DNA of 64,000 bases from Aquincolibacterium sp041674705 (GCA_041674705.1 JBAYVF010000004.1:48691-112690); one strand, 5' to 3'. Positions 36,103 through 45,604 are shown, counted from the stretch's first letter. The notes: generated by a model from the letters alone, not told the origin. Translations and numbers: made by a program.

Positions 36103-37398
36103 ATGGAAAAAATATTAAAAAGGTTTTTAAGTGTGTGCCTGATCGGAATGTGTTTTTGCCCCGGGGTGGTTTTTGGCGAAAGCCTTGAGACCGCGCCCGG
36201 GGTCCAGGCAACCGAGATCGCTCCGGCGCCGGTAGCCTCTCCGGACCGAGGGCTCTTGATGAGCCTTCTGGATTGGGCGGGGATCGGACAGACCCTGGAC
36301 AAAGCCGGCATCAAGATCTACGGCTATTCCGAAGCCGGGATCATGTTCGATCCCACGGCGGGCCGGAACGGGGCGGGTCCGACTTTTCTGGGATTCAATT
36401 ATTTCAAAAACACCCCGATGCTCAACAAGATCAGTTTGAACGTTGAGCGCACGGTCGATCCGTCGAAGAAGGCGTTTGACGTGGGTTTCCGTCTCGAGGG
36501 CATCTGGGGAACGGACGCGAAGTTCATCCACGCGAACGGTATCGCGGACACACAAACGGGTCGCTATCAGATGGATCCTTTGCAGGCCTATGTCGACGTC
36601 ACGACGCCTTACCTTCCGATTCGGATCCGCGCCGGAAAATGGATCGAACTGGCCGGCTTTGAACATTTCAGCGCCAATATCTACGGTGCGTTCGGTGATC
36701 CTGCCAGGGCGTTTTATTCTTACAGTTATCAGTTCCTCTACGCGGAGCCTGGGACCCAAACGGGTGTTTTGGGGACTTATGTCCTGAATCCGCAATGGTC
36801 TTTTGATCTTGGGATCACGGATGGCTGGAATCAATGTACCCGGGATGCCAACCATTACGCGGACATCCTGGGGCGTATTACGTTTACGCCCAATGATAAG
36901 ACCGCGTTTATTTTCACAATGACCGAAGGCCCGGAGTATCCGACGGGGGTAGGGCGTGGATTGCCTCCCGGTGACAATAAAGACTGGTGGACGGCCATGG
37001 ATTTCGTAGCCACCCGCAAGGTGACCGAAAAATTGAGTTTGGGTTTGGGAGGCGATTTTGTGAATGCTCCGCACATTCCCGGATTGTCCAAAGGCGCCAA
37101 ACAATGGGGAGGTGTGGCCGGGTATGCCAGCTACGCTCTTAACAAGTTTGTCACGGCGAATTCGCGACTCGAGTGGTATATCGACGCGGCCAACGGGTTT
37201 TCGAACGGAGCGTCCACGCGCGCCAATTACTATGAAGCGACCTTGGGCCCGGCTATCAAGCCCTTCGCGAACAAGAAGTTCTTGTCTCAGGTGATCGTGA
37301 GACCGGAACTTCGCTTTGATTTTTCAAATCAGCCGGTTTTTGCCAAAGGCGACAAGATGCAGGTGTCGTTAAGCGCGGATATTCTGTATACCTTTTAG
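36103..37398 (+). CDS. Outer-membrane beta-barrel porin-like protein (BBP2/OmpL-like)
   Basis: 431 residues with a signal peptide (EKILKRFLSVCLIGMCFCPG-VVFGES), a short Pro/Ala linker, then alternating strands from about residue 65 (IKIYGYSEAGIMFDPTAGRN). AGKWIELAGFEHFSANIYGA, SFDLGITDGWNQCTRDANHY and a strand-rich C-terminus ending in DILYTF fit a putative beta-barrel porin of the BBP2/OmpL-like group. The terminal Phe is the Bam signal. GGAGGA precedes ATG 36103. As the last gene of a sigma54-driven unit next to amtB/glnN, it may admit a nitrogen source; the substrate cannot be read from sequence. Confidence 0.8.
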   Translation: MEKILKRFLSVCLIGMCFCPGVVFGESLETAPGVQATEIAPAPVASPDRGLLMSLLDWAGIGQTLDKAGIKIYGYSEAGIMFDPTAGRNGAGPTFLGFNYFKNTPMLNKISLNVERTVDPSKKAFDVGFRLEGIWGTDAKFIHANGIADTQTGRYQMDPLQAYVDVTTPYLPIRIRAGKWIELAGFEHFSANIYGAFGDPARAFYSYSYQFLYAEPGTQTGVLGTYVLNPQWSFDLGITDGWNQCTRDANHYADILGRITFTPNDKTAFIFTMTEGPEYPTGVGRGLPPGDNKDWWTAMDFVATRKVTEKLSLGLGGDFVNAPHIPGLSKGAKQWGGVAGYASYALNKFVTANSRLEWYIDAANGFSNGASTRANYYEATLGPAIKPFANKKFLSQVIVRPELRFDFSNQPVFAKGDKMQVSLSADILYTF

Positions 37399-37435
37399 GA
37401 TCGCGGAAGCTCCATAAGAGATCAAGGAAAAATTC

Positions 37436-37501
37436 ATCCCGGCCCAAGATCGCCTCCCCTGGTGATCGAGAAGTACCCCTTCTCAGGGCCGGGACTTTTT
37501 T
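37436..37501 (+). ncRNA. Three-hairpin C-rich-loop RNA / terminator, copy 2
   Basis: Same architecture as 35614-35679: ATCCCGGCCC outer stem, GATCGCC-TCCCCT-GGTGATC, GAGAAG-TACCC-CTTCTC, GGGCCGGGA, T6. Differences from copy 1 fall in stems and keep pairing (A-T to G-C; C-G to G-U type), while both loops are unchanged. It ends the porin transcript. The 150 nt from here to carA hold nothing recognisable. Confidence 0.7.
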
Positions 37502-37651
37502 CAGGATTTAGGGGTTCTCGGGACCCCGGATTTTATGATTATCCGCTGCTGGACAGTTTGGCCAACCTGAAGTATTCTATGCGCCAATCTGAAGGCCTTC
37601 TGACCAGTAAGAACGGAAGCCCGCTGATTCACTTACCCCAGGTGTAAAATC

Positions 37652-38779
37652 GTGAAAAAAGCAATACTAGCGCTCGAGGATGGTGTGTGGTTCGAAGGCG
37701 AGGGTTTTGGCGCCGACGGTGAGGTATTTGGGGAAGTTGTTTTCAATACGGGCTTAAGCGGCTATCAAGAGATCCTGACCGATCCCTCCTACAAAGGTCA
37801 GATGGTCTGCATGACCTATCCCCATATCGGCAACTACGGAATCAATACAGCCGATAGTGAATCCTCCCGGCCCTGGGTCGAAGGTTTTATCATCAAGGAA
37901 CTGAGCCCGGTGGTGAGCAATTACCGCTCCGAGATGACGCTCGATCAATACCTCAAGAAATACAACATCCTCGGCATCCAGGGGATCGATACCCGCAAGC
38001 TTGTGAAACATCTCCGGACCGTGGGCGCCAAGAAAGCCGTTATTTCCACCCAGGAACTCGATCCCAAAAAACTCATCCAAAAAGCCAAGAAATCCCGCGG
38101 CATCGAAGGCGTCGATCTGGTCAAAGAAGTGATGTGCCAGAAACCTTATGTCTTTGAAGATGTCATGCCGATGGAATTTGCATGGGGTGATCAGCAAAAA
38201 AAAGGATTCAAGGTCGTCGCTGTCGATAGCGGTGTGAAATGGAATATCCTCCGGAAACTCAACCAGCATGGCTTCCATGTTCAGGTGGTTCCGGCGAGCG
38301 CGACCGCCGAAGAGATCCTGGCGTATAAACCGGACGGTCTTTTTCTCGCGAACGGTCCCGGCGATCCGGCGGCTGTGAAATATCTGGTTGCAACGGTGCG
38401 GAAACTCATCGGCAAACTGCCGATGTTCGGTATTTGTCTCGGGCATCAGATGATCGGGCAGGCGCTCGGGGGGAAGACCTCCAAGCTCAAATTCGGGCAC
38501 CATGGCAATAACCAGCCGGTCATGGACCTCAAGACACGGAAGATCGAGATCACTTCCCAAAACCACAACTTTGTGGTGAATATCGAGTCGCTTCCCAAAG
38601 ACGAAGTGGAAATGACGCACATCAATTTGAATGATAAAACGCTCGAGGGATTCCGGCACAAGAAATACCCGATCTTCTGCGTGCAGTATCACCCCGAGAA
38701 TGCCCCGGGGCCGCACGACAGCGACTATCTCTTTTCCCGTTTTTATGACCTTATAGAGAAGAGCCAAAAGAATGCCTAA
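37652..38779 (+). CDS. carA: Carbamoyl-phosphate synthase small subunit
   Basis: 375 residues. Glutaminase that supplies ammonia to CarB for carbamoyl phosphate (arginine and pyrimidine synthesis). The N-terminal domain has LALEDGVWFEGEGFGADGEV and GEVVFNTGLSGYQEILTDPS; the class I amidotransferase domain has the nucleophile in MFGICLGHQM near residue 261 and the His-Glu pair in QYHPENAPGPHD. GTG 37652 follows AGGTG. Overlaps carB by 8 nt. Confidence 0.97.
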   Translation: MKKAILALEDGVWFEGEGFGADGEVFGEVVFNTGLSGYQEILTDPSYKGQMVCMTYPHIGNYGINTADSESSRPWVEGFIIKELSPVVSNYRSEMTLDQYLKKYNILGIQGIDTRKLVKHLRTVGAKKAVISTQELDPKKLIQKAKKSRGIEGVDLVKEVMCQKPYVFEDVMPMEFAWGDQQKKGFKVVAVDSGVKWNILRKLNQHGFHVQVVPASATAEEILAYKPDGLFLANGPGDPAAVKYLVATVRKLIGKLPMFGICLGHQMIGQALGGKTSKLKFGHHGNNQPVMDLKTRKIEITSQNHNFVVNIESLPKDEVEMTHINLNDKTLEGFRHKKYPIFCVQYHPENAPGPHDSDYLFSRFYDLIEKSQKNA

Positions 38780-41700
38780 AAGAACCGATATCAAAAAGAT
38801 CCTCATCATCGGGTCCGGGCCGATCATCATCGGTCAGGCGTGCGAATTCGATTATTCGGGCGCGCAGGCCGTCAAGGCCTTGAAAGAAGAAGGCTACAAG
38901 GTGGCCCTCATTAATTCCAATCCCGCGACCATCATGACCGATCCTGATCTTGCGGACGCGACCTACATTGAGCCGCTCACCGTGGAATTTCTCGAGAAGG
39001 TCATTATCAAGGAAAAGCCTGATGCCGTTCTGCCGACCATGGGCGGACAAACAGGATTGAATCTCGCCGTTGAGGCCTATGAAGCGGGCGTATTCAAGCG
39101 CCATAATGTCGAAATGATCGGCGCGAAGTACGAAGCGATCAAGAAGGCCGAGAACCGCGAGGAATTCAAGCGCGCCATGCAAAAGATCGGCCTGGATCTT
39201 CCGAAAAGCGATTTCGCGTATTCCCTGGAAGAAGCCGAGAAGGTGGCTGAAAAAATTGGTTATCCGGTCATTGTGCGGGCGAGTTTTACGCTCGGCGGTT
39301 CCGGAAGCGGCGTTTGCCATAATATCGAGGAACTCCGGACAACGGCGCGCACAGGGTTGGATTACAGCCGGGTTCACGAGATTCTGATCGAAGAATCGAT
39401 CGTGGGATGGAAAGAATATGAACTTGAGGTGATGCGCGACACGAATGACAATTTCGTGGTTATCTGCTCGATCGAAAATCTGGACCCCATGGGCGTTCAT
39501 ACGGGTGATTCCATCACCGTGGCGCCGGCGCAGACCTTGACGGACCGGGAATACCAGCGGATGCGCGATGCCGCCCGCAAAGTGATGTCTGAGATCGGGA
39601 TCGAGACCGGAGGCTCGAACGTTCAGTTCGCGGTCGATCCCAAAACGGGCCGCATGGTCATCATTGAGATGAATCCTCGTGTTTCCAGGTCTTCGGCCTT
39701 GGCTTCCAAAGCCACGGGTTTTCCGATTGCGAAGTTTGCGGCCAAGCTCGCGGTCGGATTGACACTGGATGAGATCCCCAACGACATTACCAAATACACG
39801 CCGGCCTCGTTTGAACCTTCAATCGATTATTGCGTGGTCAAGATCCCGCGCTTTGCTTTCGAAAAATTTGAGGGTGTGGATGACCGCCTGTCGACCCAAA
39901 TGAAATCCGTCGGCGAGGTCATGTCGATTGGCCGCACCTTTAAGGAAGCGTTCCAGAAAGGCTTGCGTTCGCTGGAGACGAAGCGTTTCGGGTTCGGCGG
40001 CGATGGTAAAGACAAGATCTTCGACCTCACGCTCAAAACGCGCGAAGCCTATCTCCAATTCCTTAAGACCGTCCCTCAGGACAAGGAACTTCGCGAGAAG
40101 ATCTTTGCCTATGCGAAGATTCCCCGGGAAGACAGGATTTTTTATCTGAAATACGCGTATCTTGCCGGGTACACCACCGAAGAGATCTATAAAAAAACAG
40201 GGGTCGACCCGTGGTTTCTAGCGCAGCTTAAGCAGATCATTGATCTTGAAGGAGAATTGCTCGCCGCGCAGGGGAAGCTAAAGCAACAGGATGGGTTGAT
40301 GCGAAAGGCCAAGCAATACGGATTTTCGGACCGGCAACTCGCATTTTATTGGGGGCTTCAGGAAAAAGACGTTCGCAAAAAACGTAAGGGCCTTGGGATC
40401 AAACCGGTCTATAAATTGGTGGATACCTGCGCCGCGGAATTCAAGGCCTACACGCCTTACTTTTATTCAACCTATGAGGACGAGGACGAGGCGAATCCCA
40501 GCCGGAAAAAGAAGGTCATGATCCTGGGCGGCGGGCCGAACCGCATCGGGCAGGGGATCGAATTTGATTATTGCTGCGTCCACGCGGTCATGGCCCTGAA
40601 AAAAATGGGCTATGAGACGATCATGGTCAACTCCAACCCCGAGACCGTGAGTACGGATTATGACACTTCCGACAAACTTTTCTTCGAACCGCTCACGCTG
40701 GAAGATGTCCTTAATATTTATGAAAATGAAAAACCGCTGGGCGTGATCCTGCAGCTTGGCGGTCAAACGCCCTTGAATCTTGCGAAGTCGCTTTTGGCGA
40801 ACGGGGTCAAGATCCTCGGGACCTCGGTCGATGCGATCGATCGCGCCGAAGATCGCGACCGGTTCAAGAAGTTGCTTAAGAAGATCGGGCTTCGCCAGCC
40901 CGCCAACGGAATTGCGACAAGTCTGGAGGAAGCCCATCAGATCGCCAAAGAGATCGGATATCCGGTCGTCATTCGTCCGTCCTATGTGCTCGGCGGCCGC
41001 GCCATGGAGATCGTCTATGACCAGACTTCGCTCAAAAAATATATGAAACATGCGGTCGAAGCCAGTGACGACCAGCCTGTGCTGATCGATAAATTCCTTG
41101 AGGATGCGACCGAGATGGATGTGGATCTTATTTCCGACGGGAAGACCGCCGTGGTGGGTTCTGTGATGGAACACATCGAGGAAGCGGGCATCCATTCCGG
41201 AGATAGCGCGTCCGTTATTCCGCCTTTTTCTATTTCCCGTGAGATTGTCGAGGAGATCGTCCAGAAGACCAAGCGGATCGCCAAAGAGCTCGGCGTGGTC
41301 GGGCTGATGAACGTTCAATATGCGATCCAGAAGGACCAGGTTTTTTGCCTGGAGGTGAACCCGCGTGCTTCACGGACGGTGCCGTTTGTGAGTAAAACGA
41401 TCGGGGTGCCGCTTGCAAAACTTGCCGCGCAGCTCATGGTCGGGAAAACGCTCAAAGAACTGAAATTCACCGAAGAGATCGTGCCGAAACATGTGGCCGT
41501 CAAAGAATCTGTTTTTCCTTTCGTGAAATTCCCGGGAGTCGACATTATCCTTTCTCCGGAAATGAAATCCACCGGCGAAGTCATGGGGATCGACAAAGAT
41601 TTCGGGAAGGCTTTCTACAAATCCCAGGACGCGGCCATGTCTCATATCCCGCGCAAAGGAACAGTATTTATTAGCGTAAAAGATACAGATAAACCCAAGA

Positions 41701-42065
41701 TCGCCGAGATCGCCCGGGAGTTTCACAAGCTGGGCCTCAAAATCGTCTCAACCAAGGGGACGGCCAAGGTCCTGAAAGAGGCGGGCGTGCCTGCTGAAGA
41801 AGTTCTCAAGATGGTGGAGGGAAGCCCCAATCTCTCGCATTGGATCAAAGAGAAGAAAATGGACCTCATCATTAATACGCCGAGCGGAAAAGGCCCCATG
41901 CTCGATGAAGGCAAGATCCGATCGCTCGCCGTTTCCTTCAATATCCCGTGTATTACCACGCTGAGCGCTGCGCGTGCGGCCGTTCGCGGTCTTCAAGCTG
42001 TCCGGGATGATGACCTCGATGTGAAGTCGATCCAAGACTATCACGGCGTTAAAGGTAAACCCTAA
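38772..42065 (+). CDS. carB: Carbamoyl-phosphate synthase large subunit
   Basis: 1097 residues, the usual two homologous ATP-grasp halves plus the C-terminal MGS-like allosteric domain. Half 1: ILIIGSGPIIIGQACEFDYS, NPRVSRSSALASKATGFPIA; half 2: MILGGGPNRIGQGIEFDYCC, VLGGRAMEIVYDQTSLKKYM. The regulatory end is VFISVKDTDKPKIAEIAREF to NTPSGKGPMLDEGKIRSLAV. It couples bicarbonate, ATP and ammonia from CarA. A run of acidic residues (STYEDEDEANPSRKKK) links the halves. It begins inside carA (8-nt overlap) and is followed 12 nt later by an unusual PPDK-domain gene. Confidence 0.97.
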   Translation: MPKRTDIKKILIIGSGPIIIGQACEFDYSGAQAVKALKEEGYKVALINSNPATIMTDPDLADATYIEPLTVEFLEKVIIKEKPDAVLPTMGGQTGLNLAVEAYEAGVFKRHNVEMIGAKYEAIKKAENREEFKRAMQKIGLDLPKSDFAYSLEEAEKVAEKIGYPVIVRASFTLGGSGSGVCHNIEELRTTARTGLDYSRVHEILIEESIVGWKEYELEVMRDTNDNFVVICSIENLDPMGVHTGDSITVAPAQTLTDREYQRMRDAARKVMSEIGIETGGSNVQFAVDPKTGRMVIIEMNPRVSRSSALASKATGFPIAKFAAKLAVGLTLDEIPNDITKYTPASFEPSIDYCVVKIPRFAFEKFEGVDDRLSTQMKSVGEVMSIGRTFKEAFQKGLRSLETKRFGFGGDGKDKIFDLTLKTREAYLQFLKTVPQDKELREKIFAYAKIPREDRIFYLKYAYLAGYTTEEIYKKTGVDPWFLAQLKQIIDLEGELLAAQGKLKQQDGLMRKAKQYGFSDRQLAFYWGLQEKDVRKKRKGLGIKPVYKLVDTCAAEFKAYTPYFYSTYEDEDEANPSRKKKVMILGGGPNRIGQGIEFDYCCVHAVMALKKMGYETIMVNSNPETVSTDYDTSDKLFFEPLTLEDVLNIYENEKPLGVILQLGGQTPLNLAKSLLANGVKILGTSVDAIDRAEDRDRFKKLLKKIGLRQPANGIATSLEEAHQIAKEIGYPVVIRPSYVLGGRAMEIVYDQTSLKKYMKHAVEASDDQPVLIDKFLEDATEMDVDLISDGKTAVVGSVMEHIEEAGIHSGDSASVIPPFSISREIVEEIVQKTKRIAKELGVVGLMNVQYAIQKDQVFCLEVNPRASRTVPFVSKTIGVPLAKLAAQLMVGKTLKELKFTEEIVPKHVAVKESVFPFVKFPGVDIILSPEMKSTGEVMGIDKDFGKAFYKSQDAAMSHIPRKGTVFISVKDTDKPKIAEIAREFHKLGLKIVSTKGTAKVLKEAGVPAEEVLKMVEGSPNLSHWIKEKKMDLIINTPSGKGPMLDEGKIRSLAVSFNIPCITTLSAARAAVRGLQAVRDDDLDVKSIQDYHGVKGKP

Positions 42066-42077
42066 AAGGAGAGTTCC

Positions 42078-44654
42078 TTGATCAGCTCGGGAGTCAAAGG
42101 TCTCGATAAAGTAACCACAGGATTGCGCCTCGGCGATAATGTTGTTTGGCAGGTCGACGCGATCCACCATTACGCGGAATTTGTCGCCCCCTTCGTCCAA
42201 AAAGCCCTCGAAGAAAAAAGAAAACTTGTCTATATCCGCTTTGCCAATCATGAGCCTCTCCTGAAGGAAGACAAGAACATCACCGTCTACAAGCTCGACC
42301 CGCATATGGGCTTCGAGCCTTTTTCCGCCGCGATCAACAGTATCGCGAAAAAAGAAGGCGAAGGCGTTTTTTATGTTTTTGACTGCCTCTCGGACCTGCT
42401 TTCGGCTTGGGCCAATGACCTCATGATCGGGAATTTTTTCAAAATCACCTGTCCCTACCTTTATGAGTTGAACACGATCGCTTATTTTGCTCTTTTGCGA
42501 AGCCGGCATTCGTTCAAGACCGTCGCGCGTATCCGGGACACGACCCAGCTTTTGATCGATGTGTATTATTACCATGGGGATTGTTACATCCATCTCCTGA
42601 AGGTCTGGAACCGGTATTCGCCGACGATGTTCTTGCCCCATGTCCGGCAGAAGGAAAAATTTATTCCCATCGCCAATAGCGCCGATACGGCCAAGGTCTT
42701 TTCCGAGATCTTCAAAAAAGGAGCCAAGAGCGCGAAGCGGAATCTGGATTACTGGGACCAGCTTTTCCTGAAGGCGGAAGACCTTGCAGGCAAAAAAAGC
42801 GGTTCTAAAGAAGTGAAAGAACAAATGATGGATCAGTTGTGCCGGATCGTATTGGCCCGCGACGAAAAAATGCTGGCTCTGGCCAAGGAAAATTTTGGGT
42901 TGGAAGATCTCCTGAATATCAAGTCGAGGATGATTGGGACCGGGTTCATCGGAGGGAAGTCGGTGGGGATGCTGATCGCCCGGAGCATTTTGCAGAGAGA
43001 GAAATCTTTGGAGACGGAAAAACTTTTTGAGCCGCATGACTCTTTTTACATCGGTTCGGATGTCTTCTACACTTATATCGTAGAAAATGGCCTGTGGAAA
43101 GACCACATGGCGCAGAGGACTCCGGAAGGTTATTTGGAAGTGGCCGGAAAACTTCACGAGGAGTTGGTGCGAGGCACCTTTCCCGAAGAGATCAAGGACC
43201 AGTTCCTCCAGATGATCGAGTATTTCGGACAGTCGCCGATCATCGTTCGTTCCAGCAGTTTGCTCGAAGACAGTTACGGGAATGCCTTTGCCGGGAAATA
43301 CGAAAGTGTTTTTCTCGTTAACCAGGGAACGCCCGATGAACGTTATGCGAAATTCGTCGAAGCCGTTCGCCGGATCTATGCTTCTACGATGAACCCCGAC
43401 GCCTTGGCCTACCGGTTGCAGCGCGGATTGGATCAGATGGATGAGCAAATGGCGCTCCTGGTCCAGCGGGTCTCAGGCGCCTACCATCAGGACTATTTTT
43501 TCCCGGATGCCGCCGGCGTCGGGATCTCGCAGAACGTTTTCGTCTGGAAAAGCGGCCTGGACCCTAAAGCCGGCATGTTGCGCTTGGTCTTAGGGTTAGG
43601 GACCCGAGCGGTCAATCGCGTGGAGGGGGATTACCCGCGGGTCGTGGCTTTGGATGAGCCGCTTCTCAAGGCTTATGCGGGGATGGCGGCAACCCAGAGG
43701 TTTTCGCAGCACGACGTGGATGTCTTGAACGTTAAAGAAAATACCCTGCAAACGATCTCTTTCAGGAAATTGCTGAAGGAGAAAGTAGAAATGCCTCTGG
43801 ATCTCCTGGCGATCAAAGATCACGAGGTCGCGGAAAAATTGCAGGCGGCGGGGTCGGACGAGGAGCCCTGGATCATCACTTTCGACAAACTTGTTTCCGA
43901 AACAACGTTTGCCTCGATCATGCAAAAAATCCTCAAGGTCCTGGAAACAGCTTATGGATATCCCGTCGATATCGAATTCACGGTCAATTTCAAAAAGAAC
44001 GGCGCGTTCCAGGTGAACCTGCTTCAATGCCGGCCGATGCAGACCAAGGGCTTGGGGCATCGCGTCAAGATCCCGAAAACGATTTCCAAAGACAAGGTTC
44101 TTTTCCAGTCGAAAGGAAACTTTCTGGGCGGGAACATTTTGCAGGCCATTGATAAGATCATTTACGTGGACCCGGAAGCCTATTGCGGGCTGGAAACTCA
44201 GTCGGAGCGTTATGATATTGCGCGCGTGGTCGGAGAGCTCAATCGCAAGATCGAGAGTAAGGAAAAAACGGCCGTCATGCTTTTGGGCCCCGGCCGGTGG
44301 GGGACCACCACGCCGTCTTTAGGGGTGCCGGTTTCTTTTGCCGAGATCAATCATATTACCGTTCTTGGAGAGATCGCGTTTGTGACGGAGAATGCATCTC
44401 CCGAGATCTCCTTCGGGACCCATTTCTTTCAGGATCTTGTGGAGACGGGGATCTTCTACGTAGCGCTTTTCCCGGGTGATTCAGGCGTTTCGATGGATCA
44501 GAAATTTTTCGATGCGATCCCCAAGACGCTGAAGAAGCTGGCGCCGGAATACAAAAAATATGAGCACGTGGTCAAGGTATTCGACGTGAAGAAGAACGAC
44601 CTCAAGATCGCGGCAGACATCCTTTCTCAAAAAGTCGTCTGCTACTTTGGGTAA
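42078..44654 (+). CDS. Degenerate KaiC/RecA-like domain fused to PEP/pyruvate-binding (PPDK_N) domain
   Basis: 858 residues. The first ~200 (SSGVKGLDKVTTGLRLGDNV onward) look like a KaiC/RecA-type domain start (S-G-V-x-G-L-D...G-L), but the P-loop Gly-Lys-Ser/Thr is missing (GDNVVWQVDAIHHY), so it probably does not hydrolyse ATP. From about 285, FIGGKSVGMLIARSI and SPIIVRSSSLLEDSYGNAFA then GKYESVFLVNQGT match the ATP-grasp PPDK_N domain of PEP synthase/pyruvate phosphate dikinase. No phospho-His domain or PEP barrel follows; the C-terminal ~200 residues are unassigned (LLGPGRWGTTTPSLGVPVSF). TTG start after AAAAGGAGAG. It is probably a phosphotransfer or regulatory enzyme; substrate unknown. 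Confidence 0.8.
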   Translation: MISSGVKGLDKVTTGLRLGDNVVWQVDAIHHYAEFVAPFVQKALEEKRKLVYIRFANHEPLLKEDKNITVYKLDPHMGFEPFSAAINSIAKKEGEGVFYVFDCLSDLLSAWANDLMIGNFFKITCPYLYELNTIAYFALLRSRHSFKTVARIRDTTQLLIDVYYYHGDCYIHLLKVWNRYSPTMFLPHVRQKEKFIPIANSADTAKVFSEIFKKGAKSAKRNLDYWDQLFLKAEDLAGKKSGSKEVKEQMMDQLCRIVLARDEKMLALAKENFGLEDLLNIKSRMIGTGFIGGKSVGMLIARSILQREKSLETEKLFEPHDSFYIGSDVFYTYIVENGLWKDHMAQRTPEGYLEVAGKLHEELVRGTFPEEIKDQFLQMIEYFGQSPIIVRSSSLLEDSYGNAFAGKYESVFLVNQGTPDERYAKFVEAVRRIYASTMNPDALAYRLQRGLDQMDEQMALLVQRVSGAYHQDYFFPDAAGVGISQNVFVWKSGLDPKAGMLRLVLGLGTRAVNRVEGDYPRVVALDEPLLKAYAGMAATQRFSQHDVDVLNVKENTLQTISFRKLLKEKVEMPLDLLAIKDHEVAEKLQAAGSDEEPWIITFDKLVSETTFASIMQKILKVLETAYGYPVDIEFTVNFKKNGAFQVNLLQCRPMQTKGLGHRVKIPKTISKDKVLFQSKGNFLGGNILQAIDKIIYVDPEAYCGLETQSERYDIARVVGELNRKIESKEKTAVMLLGPGRWGTTTPSLGVPVSFAEINHITVLGEIAFVTENASPEISFGTHFFQDLVETGIFYVALFPGDSGVSMDQKFFDAIPKTLKKLAPEYKKYEHVVKVFDVKKNDLKIAADILSQKVVCYFG

Positions 44655-44694
44655 TCCGCAATTCCACAGACCTATTCCTTAGGTTTTTTTGAAG

Positions 44695-45175
44695 ACAATC
44701 CCAATGCGAAGAGGCGCGCTCGCGAGACGGAACGGGCACGGTGGCGAACAGGAATCGCCTCTCGACACCGGCTGTTCACTCGCTCCTGCGGCGAGTGCCA
44801 GCCTGCGCTCTCGCTGATGGGACCTGCCCAGCTGAGCAGGACCAAGCTCCCATCAGCTCCGAGAGCTGTCTCGATGCGATTCCTGTCCGCCGAGTGAAGT
44901 CGAGCGCGCGAGCGAAGATCGCCTCGCTGGGGCGATCTGAGTGGTGACGAAGCGCATTGGGATTGTTAAGTGACTAACCATGAGATGAAAGGCCAGGCCG
45001 ATTTTCGGACAGCACTTGCCCTCTTCTGATAAAAATATAAGGTTGGCAAGTACAGTCCTTGTCTCGCATTTCATTTCCACAAAGGTTGACAAGGACAGCC
45101 CCAATCTCAGCTCAGCTGAGATTGATTGGTATTGGGACAGTCCAAATCAACATTTAAAAACATAAGATAAGAGTT
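44695..45175. repeat. Nested palindrome cluster filling a 545-nt gene-free gap
   Basis: Outermost arms ACAATCCCAATGCG (44695-44708) and CGCATTGGGATTGT (44953-44966). Inside are GCGAACAGGAATCGC/GCGATTCCTGTCCGC (44744-44758/44876-44890), CACTCGC/GCGAGTG (44777-44797) and GCTGATGGGA/TCCCATCAGC (44813-44822/44848-44857) with inner CCTGC/GCAGG. Three more palindromes follow at about 45011-45057, 45053-45097 and 45093-45143 and one at 45137-45172, several bounded by GGACAG/CAGTCC. No convincing gene or promoter is present. Confidence 0.85.
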
Positions 45176-45199
45176 TGGACTGGCGTTACCGGAGTTTCG

Positions 45200-45595
45200 A
45201 TGTTAAATTACCCTCCTATGCAAAGACCCACTAAAACATTCATCACACTTTTTGTCCTGCTCGCTTTTGCCTGTCCTTTAATGGCCGCGGAAGTGGCCCC
45301 GGAGGCCACGATCCAGGAAGAAGGAACGATGTTGCGCAAAGCACAACGCGGGTTTCTTAATATCGCGCTTTGTCCCTTCGAGATATCCAATGAGCTTTCC
45401 AAAGAAGTCCGCAATGACACACTCCCTCCGAGTTGGTTTGCAGGATTAGGGCGCGGCGCTTTTTACATGGTAGGACGTGCTTTGGTGGGGGTTTATGAAG
45501 TGGTGACTTTCCCGATCCCTTATCCGGCAAAGTACAAACCGGTCATCCAGCCGGAATTCCCCTGGCAGCTCGCGAAAGAGAAGCCTAATTTTTAA
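45200..45595 (+). CDS. Exosortase-system-associated protein, TIGR04073-like
   Basis: 131 residues. A signal peptide (KTFITLFVLLAFACPLMA-AEV) is followed by KAQRGFLNIALCPFEISNEL and GRGAFYMVGRALVGVYEVVT then FPIPYPAKYKPVIQPEFPW. The R-G-x-x-N, G-R-x-x-x-G-x-Y-E-V-V-T-F-P and Y-x-P-V-x-x-P-E pattern fits the TIGR04073 family, noted in genomes with exosortase/PEP-CTERM sorting. ATG 45200 has GGAG 5-8 nt upstream; ATG 45218 is possible. It stands alone after the palindrome cluster and converges with lpxB 9 nt away. Role unknown. Confidence 0.78.
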   Translation: MLNYPPMQRPTKTFITLFVLLAFACPLMAAEVAPEATIQEEGTMLRKAQRGFLNIALCPFEISNELSKEVRNDTLPPSWFAGLGRGAFYMVGRALVGVYEVVTFPIPYPAKYKPVIQPEFPWQLAKEKPNF

Positions 45596-45604
45596 GCAGC
45601 AACC

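Noticed and set aside
37462..37647. 61-codon ORF between the porin terminator and carA
   Set aside because: Begins inside the terminator structure, lacks an SD and has no recognisable features; cannot be supported.
41748..43448. 566-codon - strand frame
   Set aside because: Spans the end of carB and the PPDK-domain gene in antisense; both + strand genes are certain.
44741..44947. 68-codon ORF in the palindrome cluster
   Set aside because: Consists of palindromic repeats, no SD and no protein-like features.
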